Positions 6,652-15,684 are shown, counted from the first letter of the stretch. The stretch: DNA of 64,000 nt from Moraxella pluranimalium (GCF_002014825.1 NZ_MUYU01000015.1:151177-215176), one strand, 5' to 3'. A program made the numbers and translations. The notes: generated from the sequence alone by a model not told the origin.

Positions 6652-9258
6652 TCAGCCACGCTTGATACGCATGGCGTTCGCCACTACAGCTAGGCTTGAT
6701 AAGCTCATGCCAATGGCAGCCAGCCAAGGCGGTACATAGCCAAAGGCGGCAGGCAGCAGCACCGATGTATTATAAATCAATGCCCAGCGCAGGTTTTGGC
6801 GGATGATGGCTTGGCTCTTAATAGACAGTCCGATAGCACGGTCAATGGCGATGAGCTTACCACCAAGTAACACGCTATCGCTTGAAACTTGGGCAAGGTC
6901 GGCAGCACCTGCGATGGATGTAGAGACATTGGCGGCAGCGAGCACGGGTGCATCATTGATACCATCACCGACCATCAGCACCGTCTCGCCATTTGCTTGT
7001 AAGCGTTTGATATGATTGACTTTATCTTCGGGACTTAGTCCATAATAAGCTTCTGTAATACCCAAATCGGCAGCGACTTGTAGTGCATTGGGATTGGGGT
7101 CGCCTGTGAGCATGAGCGGTGTGATGCCACGAGCTTTTAGCCCATCAATCATCGCTTTGGCATCGGCTCGCAGTGAGTCATTAAAATAAAAGCGAGCGAC
7201 AATTTGCCAAGCATCATTTTGCCATCTTGACATCAGTACCGACATATTGGCTTGATAGTCGCTTAAGTTTTCGGCAAATTGCCCCAGTGACGGACTATCG
7301 CCATCCACAGCAGAATCACCGACAAAGCGTAGATGGCCAATGCGATAACGCACGCCATCAATCACCCCTTCGATACCGCCTGCGGTGTGATGCACGACAT
7401 CCACAACCTTAGGCAGGTGCAAGCCATGTGCCGCTGTCAACAGCGCCTTTGCCACCGGATGACGACTGCCAATCTCAAGTGCCGCCGCTTTGGCAAGAAG
7501 TTCTGATTTATCATCATCGCCAATCACCACAAGCAAATTTGCCTGTCCTGTGGTCAGCGTCCCTGTCTTATCAAATGCGACTTTTGTCACCGTCGAGAGC
7601 GTCTGCACCGTATGCCCCCGTGTGGTCAAAAAGCCAAAGCTTGCCAAGCGATTGGTCGCCACCGTCAGCGCAATCGGTGTCGCCAAAGAGAGCGCACACG
7701 GGCAAGTCGCCACCAGCACCGCCACCGTCGCCCACAGCGCTTCATGCTTATCAATAAACCACCAGACGGCGAACACCAGTAGCGACAGCACCAGCACCCG
7801 AGCCACGAACCAGCGAGCCATACGGTCGGCATCTTGGGCGATTTTTGGCTTTTCGCTCATCGCACGGTTCATCAAGCGGTCGATGAGTGCAATTTGACTA
7901 TTATCCACATCCGCAGTGACGAGCATCACAAAAGGCTGTGAGTCATTTTGAGCACCGCCCACCATTACATCACCCCGAGTTTTGACAATCAAATCACTCT
8001 CACCGGTCAATAGACTCTGCGACACCGTCGCCGTCTCGGACAACAAAATTCCATCAGCGACAATCTGACTGCCTGCATCGATGGCGATGATATCACCGAC
8101 TTTGACACTTTGGGCTAGGATTTTGTCCGTGCCATCGAGTGCTGATTTGGATAAATGCCGTCCGACATCCTGCCACCATGCATCAATGATGGACGCATCC
8201 AAAGTCCCTGCTTGTACTTGGGTGATGAGCGAACTATTTTCGTCCAATCGCTTGACCAAAGTCGGCTCAATCACCACCAAATCCGATGCCATGTTCGATG
8301 CTTTTAGGCGAGCATTTTGTTCGATAAATCGCCCAGCAAGCAAAAAGAAAATAAACATCGCCACCGAGTCAAAATAAGTCTCGCCACCGCCGATGATGGT
8401 CGCATAAAGGCTTGCGGCAAATGTAGTAATCAGCGCAATCGATACCGGCACATCCATATTGACTTGGCGCGCCCGAATCGCATAAAACGCCGAGCCAAAA
8501 AACGGCAACGCCGAATAAAAAAACACCGGAATACTCACAAACAGCGACACATACCGCAAAAAATCCCGATGCTCAATCAGCATCCCGCTGTACTCACCAA
8601 AATACATCCCGATAGAGAACATCATCGCCTGCATCGCCCCAAGCGCAGCGATACCCAGACGGATGAGCATCTTTTTGTTTTGACGCTTGAGCATTGCTTC
8701 GTGCGTATCTTGGCGGTATGGCTTGGCATCATAGCCCACCGAATGTACCGCTTTTAGAATCTCGCTAATCGGCAAAACATCATCGTCCCAATTCACCCGC
8801 ATCCGCTGTTGGGTGAGATTGACTTGACAAGATTTCACGCCTGCCATCGACCGCAGACGAGTCTCAATCAGCCAAGTACACGCCGAGCATTTGAGATTGG
8901 CGACGGATAATTCAGCGGTGCTACCGCCATTTTCGGCATAGACGAATTGCCCCTTGATATCGGCATGGTCATAGGCGCTAAAATTGATGGCATCAGGCAG
9001 GCTTGCCGTTGGGCTGATTTCACGGCGGTCAAGATAATATTGGCTAAGATTGGCTTCAACGATGCTTTGGCTCGCCAGCTGACAGCCCAGACAGCACATC
9101 GCTCGTGGCTTATCAAAAATCACGGTAAAAAACGGCTCTTTTGGCAACACTTCACCACAGTGAAAGCAGCTGCCATCAGGGGGCAAAATCAAGCTTTGTT
9201 CTAGGGTGTCGGTATCAGTCTGATAATCAGTCGAGCTCTTTGCGGTCATGATGGTCAT
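6652..9258 (-). CDS. ccoI: Copper-translocating P1B-type ATPase, CcoI/FixI type
   Basis: Inner-membrane heavy-metal ATPase; CcoI proteins move copper for cytochrome cbb3 oxidase assembly. About 868 residues from the ATG at 9258; an ATG at 9249 is also possible. The N-terminal metal site has CFHCG (about residue 31) and CCLGC (about 55), characteristic of the CcoI/FixI group. An HMA domain with CSACTW follows near 124. Then come transmembrane helices, TGES (about 418), the ion-path CPC motif (about 519), DKTGT phosphorylation site (about 563), SRHPVAKAL and GDGINDAP. No ccoNOPQ or ccoGHS genes are adjacent. There is no clear ribosome site, and the promoter lies very close, so the leader is short. 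Confidence 0.92.
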   Translation of the reverse strand: MTIMTAKSSTDYQTDTDTLEQSLILPPDGSCFHCGEVLPKEPFFTVIFDKPRAMCCLGCQLASQSIVEANLSQYYLDRREISPTASLPDAINFSAYDHADIKGQFVYAENGGSTAELSVANLKCSACTWLIETRLRSMAGVKSCQVNLTQQRMRVNWDDDVLPISEILKAVHSVGYDAKPYRQDTHEAMLKRQNKKMLIRLGIAALGAMQAMMFSIGMYFGEYSGMLIEHRDFLRYVSLFVSIPVFFYSALPFFGSAFYAIRARQVNMDVPVSIALITTFAASLYATIIGGGETYFDSVAMFIFFLLAGRFIEQNARLKASNMASDLVVIEPTLVKRLDENSSLITQVQAGTLDASIIDAWWQDVGRHLSKSALDGTDKILAQSVKVGDIIAIDAGSQIVADGILLSETATVSQSLLTGESDLIVKTRGDVMVGGAQNDSQPFVMLVTADVDNSQIALIDRLMNRAMSEKPKIAQDADRMARWFVARVLVLSLLVFAVWWFIDKHEALWATVAVLVATCPCALSLATPIALTVATNRLASFGFLTTRGHTVQTLSTVTKVAFDKTGTLTTGQANLLVVIGDDDKSELLAKAAALEIGSRHPVAKALLTAAHGLHLPKVVDVVHHTAGGIEGVIDGVRYRIGHLRFVGDSAVDGDSPSLGQFAENLSDYQANMSVLMSRWQNDAWQIVARFYFNDSLRADAKAMIDGLKARGITPLMLTGDPNPNALQVAADLGITEAYYGLSPEDKVNHIKRLQANGETVLMVGDGINDAPVLAAANVSTSIAGAADLAQVSSDSVLLGGKLIAIDRAIGLSIKSQAIIRQNLRWALIYNTSVLLPAAFGYVPPWLAAIGMSLSSLAVVANAMRIKRG

Positions 9259-9278
9259 CAAATGGTGGGAAATAAGGT

Positions 9279-9287
9279 ATTATAGCA
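9279..9287 (-). promoter_or_regulatory. Extended -10 promoter of ccoI
   Basis: The minus strand reads TGCTATAAT, giving a start point roughly 14 nt ahead of the ATG. The -35 is weak. It sits back to back with the promoter of the toxin-antitoxin-like module. Confidence 0.6.
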
Positions 9288-9327
9288 CAAAATGACCTAC
9301 ATGAACTCAATGGCAAAGCCGTCAAAA

Positions 9328-9359
9328 GTGTTTACAAATATAAACACCTTAGCTATAAT
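9328..9359 (+). promoter_or_regulatory. Promoter and operator-like palindrome of the toxin-antitoxin-like module
   Basis: TTTACA (9331-9336) and TATAAT (9354-9359) are separated by exactly 17 nt. The inverted repeat GTGTTTA (9328-9334) with TAAACAC (9341-9347) covers the -35 box. A repressor bound there would block RNA polymerase, which suggests autoregulation by the HTH protein encoded downstream. Confidence 0.7.
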
Positions 9360-9387
9360 AACTTATCAGCCTATTAATCAAATACCA

Positions 9388-9609
9388 ATGAAACACCATC
9401 CCAACAAAGAAATTAGTGATGCTATCGCTTATGCTATTGCCAATGGTTGGCATATCGTGGCAAGTGGTAAATCATCGCACGCCTATTGTCGATTGCGATG
9501 TAATTTTGGGCATAGCACACACCAAATGAGCGTTTGGAGCACACCCAAAAACCCACAAAATCACGCCAAACAAATCATCCGCAAAGTAGATGAATGTCAG
9601 GGGGAATAA
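9388..9609 (+). CDS. Small HicA-like protein, putative toxin
   Basis: 73 residues from the ATG at 9388, which fits the predicted transcription start; the frame is open further upstream but that would run into the promoter. Conserved-looking features are an N-terminal helix (NKEISDAIAYAIANGWHIV), a central SGKSSHAY, then MSVWSTPKNPQNHAKQIIRK. The order Gly-Trp, a Ser-rich turn with His, a strand, a Pro turn and a basic final helix matches the HicA toxin layout (a small dsRBD-like mRNase), but the sequence is not a standard HicA. Two cysteines lie in YCRLRCNF. The next gene starts 1 nt after the stop. I have seen this SVWSTPxxPxxHA pattern only in unannotated proteins. The toxin role is inference. 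Confidence 0.6.
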   Translation: MKHHPNKEISDAIAYAIANGWHIVASGKSSHAYCRLRCNFGHSTHQMSVWSTPKNPQNHAKQIIRKVDECQGE

Positions 9610-9610
9610 T

Positions 9611-10063
9611 ATGAATACTTACCATTTTACCATCGTTGTTCGAGATGCCATTTTTGATGACAATCTTGAAGATTTACTTTATCAATCAGGGTGTGATGAT
9701 GCACTAATCTGCACCTTGGATGATACCGTTTATCTTGAGTTTGACCGCATGGCAAATAGTGCAAAAGACGCCATCGCTTCAGCATTTGATAATCTACATA
9801 CCGCAGGATTTCATGATTTAATCCTGCAAGAAAAAGGTGTATCTTCATTGGCAGAGATGGCGAAACGCTTGGGATTGTCTCGTATGGCACTCAGCCACTA
9901 TGCCAAAGCAACCCGTGGCGATGGCAATTTTCCTAAGCCTGTTTATGGCGTGCAATCAGGTTCAGCTTTGTATGCTTGGCATGAAGTCGCCAACTGGCTA
10001 TATCAACAAAACAAGCTACCAAAGACAGATTATGATGTTGCCATGTGTGCCAATTATTTCTAA
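9611..10063 (+). CDS. HTH protein with N-terminal alpha/beta domain, putative antitoxin and autorepressor
   Basis: 150 residues. The start at 9611 has AGGGGG seven bases upstream, and the gene begins 1 nt after the preceding stop, so translation is coupled. Residues 1-70 form a predicted alpha/beta domain with the motif GCDDALI and LEFDRMANSAKDAIASA. Residues about 78-140 form an AlpA/MerR-like helix-turn-helix: SLAEMAKRLGLSRMALSHY followed by the wing-like NFPKPV and ALYAWHEVANWL. The layout, a small N-terminal domain plus DNA-binding C-terminus encoded directly downstream of a HicA-like gene, parallels HicB. Its binding site is probably the palindrome at 9328-9347. Role inferred, not shown. 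Confidence 0.65.
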   Translation: MNTYHFTIVVRDAIFDDNLEDLLYQSGCDDALICTLDDTVYLEFDRMANSAKDAIASAFDNLHTAGFHDLILQEKGVSSLAEMAKRLGLSRMALSHYAKATRGDGNFPKPVYGVQSGSALYAWHEVANWLYQQNKLPKTDYDVAMCANYF

Positions 10064-10140
10064 AAAATTGATTAATTTTATTAAATAATTATCATCACAG
10101 GCATCAAAAACCCTTAACACACCCAACAAAAATCCTACAA

Positions 10141-10188
10141 TCAAGCAAATCTTAGCCAATTTTCTACGCTGATTTTGCTTGAAAATTG
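10141..10188 (+). promoter_or_regulatory. Two overlapping hairpins in the PBP1b leader
   Basis: One stem pairs 10141-10149 with 10174-10182, and another pairs 10157-10164 with 10181-10188. They share bases, so only one can form at a time. This could be an attenuator-like switch or simply the terminator of the preceding module. Confidence 0.3.
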
Positions 10189-10237
10189 AACGAATTTGGG
10201 CGATAGTATGATTTTTGATTTTGTGGGTGGATTTATA

Positions 10238-12655
10238 ATGCCAAAAACTCGCCGTACGCAGTCGGGCTTTATTGGGTTATTGTTGGTGCTATTGATACTG
10301 ATGGCGATAGTCGCTGTGGCGTTGTACGCCATGTACCTAAATGCGACTGTCGTCTCAAAGTTTGAAAGTCGTCGTTGGGACATCCCAGCAACGCTCTACT
10401 CTCGTCCGCTCATGCTGTATCAAGGCGCAAGCCTATCCCCTGCCGAGCTTGAATCTTGGCTTAAGCTCTTGCGATACAGCCAAGCCAAACCCACCAAGAC
10501 AGGCAGTTACCAAAAATCGGGCAACACCTACACCATCTACACACGGGGCTTTAGCTATGGCGATAACGACACCGACGCCAAACAGCTGATTGAAATCACC
10601 TTTAAAGACAATCAAATCAGCGGGCTCAAAAGCACCGTGCCAAGCCGTACGGGGATTGTACGCCTTGAGCCGGTGAATATCGGCGGCATCTATCCTGAGA
10701 GCAACGAAGACCGTCAGCTCATCACCAAAGAGCAAATGCCAAAACAGCTCATCGATGCGCTGATTGCCACCGAAGACCGCAGTTTTTATGAGCATCACGG
10801 TGTATCTTTGCGTGGTATCAGCCGTGCCATCGTCGCCAATACCACAGGTCAGCCGATGCAAGGTGGTTCAACTATTACTCAACAGCTTGTCAAGAATTTC
10901 TACCTAAACTCTGAACGCACGCTCAAGCGTAAGGCCAATGAAGCCATCATGGCGCTACTGCTCGAAGCTCGCTATGGCAAGCAAGAAATTTTGTTAGCTT
11001 ATCTAAATGAAATCAATCTAGGGCAAAATGGCAATCGCTCGGTGAATGGCTTTGGGATTGCATCGCAGTTTTATTTTGACAAGCCACTCAATGAACTTAG
11101 CCTTGACCAATACGCCCTATTGGTCGGCTTGGCTCGTGGGCCAAGTCATTATAATCCGCGCAAAAATCCCGAACGAGCACTGGAGCGACGCAACACCGTG
11201 CTTAATAATATGCTCGTTACTGGCAAAATTGACAACGCCACTTATCAAAAAGCCATCAAAAAACCGCTTGGCGTGGTCAAAACCCCTGCCATCGCCAAAT
11301 CTAGATTTCCTGATTTTTTGGATGCGGTACAGCGAGAATTACAAGCCTATTATCGTAAAGAAGATTTACAAAATAAAGGGCTAAAAATCATCTCAACGCT
11401 CGACCCAATCGCTCAGCAAGCTGCTGATTCGGCGATGGCATCACAGCTATCTAGCCTACGCAAAAAAGGCAGTGCCACCAAAGACTTACAAGGCGCACTT
11501 GTCAGTGCACATCCTGCCACAGGCGAGCTTGTGGCGTTGGTTGGCTCAGGCAGTGAGTTTACTGGCTTTAACCGTGCTATCGATGCTAAGCGTCAAGTTG
11601 GCTCGCTACTCAAGCCTGTGATTTATCTCACCGCTCTACAATCAGGTCGCTACAATCTGACCACGCCTGTCAATGACAGCCAAGTCACTTATAAGGTCAA
11701 TGGTAGCAACTGGACGCCCAAAAATTACGGCGGCGCATCGCATGGTAGCACGCCACTACTGAACGCTTTGGCAAATTCATACAACCAAGCGGCGGTGAAT
11801 GTCGGTCTTGAATTTGGGATGCCTGCGTTTAAGGCGCAGATGGCAAATCTATCCATCACCACCGAAATTCCGCCTTATCCATCAGTGATGCTTGGGGCGA
11901 TTGATTTGACACCGATGCAGATGCTTGGGATGTATCAGATTTTTGCCAATGGTGGTGCTTATACGCCGATTCATACCATCCGCACGGTGATTGACGAAAA
12001 AGGTCGTGTACTACAACGCAGTCAACGACAACAGCAGTTCCGTGCACCACCGCAGGCGGTGTATCTACTGAATCGTGGCTTACAAGAAGTCATCCGCTCA
12101 GGCACTGCCAAGGCTGCCAATGACATCAATAAAGATTTGGGGCTCGCCGGTAAAACAGGCACAACCAATGACCATCGTGATGCATGGTTTGCAGGCTACA
12201 GTGGCAACTATGTCAGTGTGGTGTGGGTCGGTCGTGATGATAACAAGCCAATCGGCTTATCAGGCGGTACAGGTGCATTGCCGATTTGGACAGATTATAT
12301 GCGTAGGCTCACCCTAAGCCCTGTCAATCTGCCTGTGCCATCAGGGGTGACTTGGCAATGGATGGATGGCTACAGTGGCGCACTATCAGCACAAGGCTGT
12401 ACCGGCGCACTATGGCTACCTGTCATTGATGCGTATCGCCCATCACAGATGAGCTCATGCGCCGCCGATATGCTGTATCAACAACAACTCCAAGCGCAAA
12501 TCCAGTCGCTCGGCGATAATCTCGTGGATATGGGCGGCTACTATATCGAAGGCGAGCCATTATATACGCCTGAGCCCGAAATCTCACCGCAGGATAACTA
12601 TATCGTTGATGAATATGTCGAACAAACGATGTCAAGCACTCAAGAAGGTTATTAA
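10238..12655 (+). CDS. mrcB: Penicillin-binding protein 1B, bifunctional transglycosylase/transpeptidase
   Basis: Class A PBP that polymerises and cross-links peptidoglycan. About 805 residues from the ATG at 10238 (MPKTRRTQSG); upstream in-frame starts at 10196 and 10208 exist. A single N-terminal membrane helix (residues about 9-33) is followed by a UB2H-like segment with WLKLLRYSQ, the regulator-docking domain of PBP1b. The GT51 domain shows EDRSFYEHHG with the catalytic Glu (about residue 178) and QGGSTITQQLVKN. The transpeptidase has SLLK (about 454), SYN (about 513) and KTGT (about 637). The C-terminus carries a short acidic, Tyr-rich tail. Confidence 0.93.
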   Translation: MPKTRRTQSGFIGLLLVLLILMAIVAVALYAMYLNATVVSKFESRRWDIPATLYSRPLMLYQGASLSPAELESWLKLLRYSQAKPTKTGSYQKSGNTYTIYTRGFSYGDNDTDAKQLIEITFKDNQISGLKSTVPSRTGIVRLEPVNIGGIYPESNEDRQLITKEQMPKQLIDALIATEDRSFYEHHGVSLRGISRAIVANTTGQPMQGGSTITQQLVKNFYLNSERTLKRKANEAIMALLLEARYGKQEILLAYLNEINLGQNGNRSVNGFGIASQFYFDKPLNELSLDQYALLVGLARGPSHYNPRKNPERALERRNTVLNNMLVTGKIDNATYQKAIKKPLGVVKTPAIAKSRFPDFLDAVQRELQAYYRKEDLQNKGLKIISTLDPIAQQAADSAMASQLSSLRKKGSATKDLQGALVSAHPATGELVALVGSGSEFTGFNRAIDAKRQVGSLLKPVIYLTALQSGRYNLTTPVNDSQVTYKVNGSNWTPKNYGGASHGSTPLLNALANSYNQAAVNVGLEFGMPAFKAQMANLSITTEIPPYPSVMLGAIDLTPMQMLGMYQIFANGGAYTPIHTIRTVIDEKGRVLQRSQRQQQFRAPPQAVYLLNRGLQEVIRSGTAKAANDINKDLGLAGKTGTTNDHRDAWFAGYSGNYVSVVWVGRDDNKPIGLSGGTGALPIWTDYMRRLTLSPVNLPVPSGVTWQWMDGYSGALSAQGCTGALWLPVIDAYRPSQMSSCAADMLYQQQLQAQIQSLGDNLVDMGGYYIEGEPLYTPEPEISPQDNYIVDEYVEQTMSSTQEGY

Positions 12656-12783
12656 TCATCAAGGGTTGTTAATAAACGCAAAAATAGCAAGTATGGCGAA
12701 TGATTGGTATATTATTTTAATTCATGTTATAAACTTGTTTAGGTAAATTATTGCAACCATATGTTGAGCACCCGAATAGAAAC

Positions 12784-12792
12784 TGCTATACT
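12784..12792 (+). promoter_or_regulatory. Extended -10 promoter of the Sel1-repeat gene
   Basis: TGCTATACT lies about 40 nt before the GTG start. The surrounding bases (ATAGAAA, then TGCTATACTA) resemble those upstream of the second Sel1 cluster at 47752. Confidence 0.55.
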
Positions 12793-12830
12793 AATTAAGT
12801 TATTGATTATCTTTTTATAAGGTGTAAACA

Positions 12831-14237
12831 GTGAAGAAGTTTTCAGCATTGGTGGCGGGCTTGATATTATCAGTATCAGCATGGTCAGCAGATTTTTACA
12901 CAATTTTAACTAAGGCACAAGGTGGTGATGTTTCCGCTCAATCTGAACTTGGCACTATGTACTATCTTGGCAAAGAAACCAAACAGGATTATCAAAAAGC
13001 CAATGAATGGCTAACCAAAGCCGCCCATCAAGGCGATACCAACGCTCTATACTATTTGGGATTGTTGTATAGTAATAGTCAATACACAGCAAACGATGAG
13101 CAAAAAGCATTTGAATTTTTGCGCCAATCTGCTGAATTAAACTACCCAACAGCACAAACCAGTTTTGGTTTACGACTGATTGGTCAGAATAACTGCAACG
13201 ATGGTATCGCATGGCTTGAAAAAGCCGCCAATCAAGGTGATGATTCTGCATTTCTTTTTCTTGAATTTATCTATCAAGAGTTTACCGATAAGGAACTTAG
13301 AATACACAATACCTTATATCCACAATGCCCAAAAAACAATACTAAATATTTTTATTGGACACATAAGCACGCCCTAACAGGCAATCCATATGCTCAGTCT
13401 CAGTTGGCGTCCTTATATCTAACAGGCATTGGTACAGCCATAGATTATCAGCAAGCCTATTATTGGGCAAGTCTTGCTAGCGATAATGATTCTAGCTATG
13501 GCAGCGCGATTGTCGCCAACTTATATCGCAATGGTCTTGGTGTAGCCAAAAACCCCACCAAAGCCATTGAATATTACAAAAAAACCATCTCGCAAATACA
13601 AGGCGAATTGGCGAGGCAGATAGATGGGTTAGTTAAAGATAGCTCTCAACAACTCCTCAATTCAAGCATGTCGATGCTTGCGAGCTATTACTATGAGCTG
13701 GGTATGTACACCCATGCACACGGCTATCTAACACAGTTGTTATACACAACCGAAGCAAATGCTGCTAAATCACTGCTTGCAACTATGTACAGCGAAGGCT
13801 TAGGCGTGACAAAAAACGAAGAGCAGGCATTTGTTTACAATAAAGATTTGGCAGAACTAGGCTTTCCCGAAAATCAGTTTAATGTCGGACTCGCCTATCA
13901 TCTTGGTCTTGGTGTTCAGATAGATTATCACCAAGCGGTTTATTGGTACACACTAGCTGCCAATCAAGGCATCTCAGATGCTCAGCTAAATCTTGGGGTA
14001 TTGTACGCTGAAGGTCAAGGCGTGCGTCAAGATGACAAAACAGCGTTTAATTGGTATGCCAAAGCTGCCGCACAAGGCAATACCATTGCCCAAGAAAACA
14101 TTGGATCGTTTTATTACGATGGTACAGGCGTACGCCAAAACAAAACCCTTGCCAAAGAATGGTACGGCAAAGCGTGTGATGGTGGCAGTCAAGACGGCTG
14201 TGATATGTACCGCCAGCTCAAACAGGCAGGATATTAA
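12831..14237 (+). CDS. Secreted Sel1-repeat (SLR) protein
   Basis: 468 residues from a GTG start with AAGGTG just upstream. The N-terminus MKKFSALVAGLILSVSAWSA is a signal peptide, so the protein is periplasmic or outside. The rest is built of roughly 36-residue Sel1 helix pairs; clear units include AQSELGTMYYLGKE near residue 36 and AQLNLGVLYAEGQGV near 385. Repeats in the middle are diverged. The C-terminus, AKEWYGKACDGGSQDGCDMY then RQLKQAGY, is shared with the three Sel1 proteins at 47.8-50.6 kb. Sel1 proteins usually mediate protein contacts; the partner here is unknown. Confidence 0.85.
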   Translation: MKKFSALVAGLILSVSAWSADFYTILTKAQGGDVSAQSELGTMYYLGKETKQDYQKANEWLTKAAHQGDTNALYYLGLLYSNSQYTANDEQKAFEFLRQSAELNYPTAQTSFGLRLIGQNNCNDGIAWLEKAANQGDDSAFLFLEFIYQEFTDKELRIHNTLYPQCPKNNTKYFYWTHKHALTGNPYAQSQLASLYLTGIGTAIDYQQAYYWASLASDNDSSYGSAIVANLYRNGLGVAKNPTKAIEYYKKTISQIQGELARQIDGLVKDSSQQLLNSSMSMLASYYYELGMYTHAHGYLTQLLYTTEANAAKSLLATMYSEGLGVTKNEEQAFVYNKDLAELGFPENQFNVGLAYHLGLGVQIDYHQAVYWYTLAANQGISDAQLNLGVLYAEGQGVRQDDKTAFNWYAKAAAQGNTIAQENIGSFYYDGTGVRQNKTLAKEWYGKACDGGSQDGCDMYRQLKQAGY

Positions 14238-14289
14238 TCACTACCCAAACAAATCATACCATTCAATTTACCCATCATCAGTCAATATT

Positions 14290-14298
14290 TGCTATAAT
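14290..14298 (+). promoter_or_regulatory. Extended -10 promoter of prmA
   Basis: TGCTATAAT sits about 34 nt ahead of the prmA ATG. No strong -35 is visible. Confidence 0.6.
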
Positions 14299-14331
14299 AT
14301 CGGCTGATTTTTATCTATTCTAGGAAAATTT

Positions 14332-15255
14332 ATGTCTTGGCAACAACTTCATCTACAATGCCCAAAATCCGCCGTTGAGCTTGCCGAAGCTTTATTTTAT
14401 GAAGTCGGCGCCGTCTCTATCTTGCTCGAAGATGCCGGCGATGAGCCACTGTTTGAGCCACTACCGGGCGAAGAGCCACTGTGGAGCGATGTGGTTATCA
14501 CGGCGATTTTTGATACCAATAGTGATGATAGCTTTGCCAGTACGGATTTTGAAAGCCTTGCTAGCGAGATTGCCACCGAAGTAGATGCCACTCGTTTTTG
14601 GCTCACTCGTTTGGATGACAAGGACTGGACACGAGAATGGATGACTTATTATAAGCCGATTAAATGCGCAGGCAATCTGTGGATTGTCCCTGAATGGCTA
14701 GATGCGCCCGAGCCTGATGCGACCAATCTTATCTTAGACCCTGGTCTTGCCTTTGGCACAGGCTATCACGCCACCACTCGCCTGTGCCTAGATTGGCTAT
14801 CTGAGCAGGATTTGACTGATAAGCTTGTCATCGACTATGGCTGTGGCTCGGGTATCTTAGGTGTGGCGGCTTTGCTACTGGGTGCACGACAAGTGCTTGC
14901 GGTGGACATCGATCCACAGGCGGTACTTGCCACCAACCAAAATGCCGCCCTAAATGGCGTGGCAGATAAGCTGATTGCCTTTTTGCCCGAAGACTTTGTC
15001 GCCTATCGCAAAGACAATCCTGAGCTGTGCGACACCATCACCGCCAATATTCTTGCCAAGCCATTGATTCACTTTGCCCCAACCTTTAGCGAGCTACTCA
15101 AAGACGGTGGCAGTATCGTGCTGGCAGGCCTTATCCAAAACCAAACCCAAGATGTCATCAATGCCTACACGCCATACTTTGACATCGATGCGCCGTATGC
15201 CTATGATAATGCTGAAGATGGTCATTGGAATCGCCTAAGCGGTCACAAAAAATAA
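14332..15255 (+). CDS. prmA: Ribosomal protein L11 methyltransferase
   Basis: SAM-dependent enzyme that trimethylates ribosomal protein L11 at several positions. 307 residues, normal for the family. The N-terminal substrate-recognition domain begins MSWQQLHLQC. The methyltransferase domain carries GLAFGTGYHATTRL, the SAM-binding DYGCGSGILGVAAL (about residues 166-179) and the catalytic-side motif TANILAKPL. AGGA precedes the ATG. Fis and purH follow on the same strand. Confidence 0.95.
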   Translation: MSWQQLHLQCPKSAVELAEALFYEVGAVSILLEDAGDEPLFEPLPGEEPLWSDVVITAIFDTNSDDSFASTDFESLASEIATEVDATRFWLTRLDDKDWTREWMTYYKPIKCAGNLWIVPEWLDAPEPDATNLILDPGLAFGTGYHATTRLCLDWLSEQDLTDKLVIDYGCGSGILGVAALLLGARQVLAVDIDPQAVLATNQNAALNGVADKLIAFLPEDFVAYRKDNPELCDTITANILAKPLIHFAPTFSELLKDGGSIVLAGLIQNQTQDVINAYTPYFDIDAPYAYDNAEDGHWNRLSGHKK

Positions 15256-15399
15256 CGCCACCGCTTATACAGATTGCTCAAATTTTTTACAAACTTGCTA
15301 CACGCTATAACACAACAATCATAGGCAGTTATGGCGTGTTTTGCTACTATTTGCACACTAATTAGATCAAATGAATTGAGCAACTTTTGGGCGAATAAG

Positions 15400-15654
15400 A
15401 TGATGACAGCAAAAAATTATACAGAAAAGACGCCACTTCATGTTCATGTCGAGCAGGCAGTACAGCAGTATTTTGACAGCCTAGACGGTGAAGATGCCGA
15501 CAATCTTTATGAAATTTTTCTTGCCGAACTTGAGCGACCTTTATTGACTGCGACGCTCAAATACGCCCGTGGCAATCAGTCAAAGACCGCACAGCTACTT
15601 GGCCTCAATCGTGGTACGCTACGCACCAAGCTCAAAGCACACGGTCTGCTTTAA
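15400..15654 (+). CDS. fis: DNA-binding protein Fis
   Basis: Small nucleoid protein and transcription regulator. About 84 residues from paired ATGs at 15400/15403; the frame is open further upstream but that part is not Fis-like. The C-terminal helix-turn-helix is clear: LLTATLKYARGNQSKTAQLL then GLNRGTLRTKLKAHGLL. In pseudomonads the order is prmA, dusB, fis, purH; here dusB is absent between prmA and fis, and fis has only a 144-nt gap after prmA. A terminator follows it. Confidence 0.92.
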   Translation: MMTAKNYTEKTPLHVHVEQAVQQYFDSLDGEDADNLYEIFLAELERPLLTATLKYARGNQSKTAQLLGLNRGTLRTKLKAHGLL

Positions 15655-15684
15655 TCGCTTATCATATCTCGCTTAGTCATATCG

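Noticed and set aside
6803..8757. Several plus-strand frames opposite ccoI
   Set aside because: Shadows of the coding frame; composition is biased and no domain is visible.
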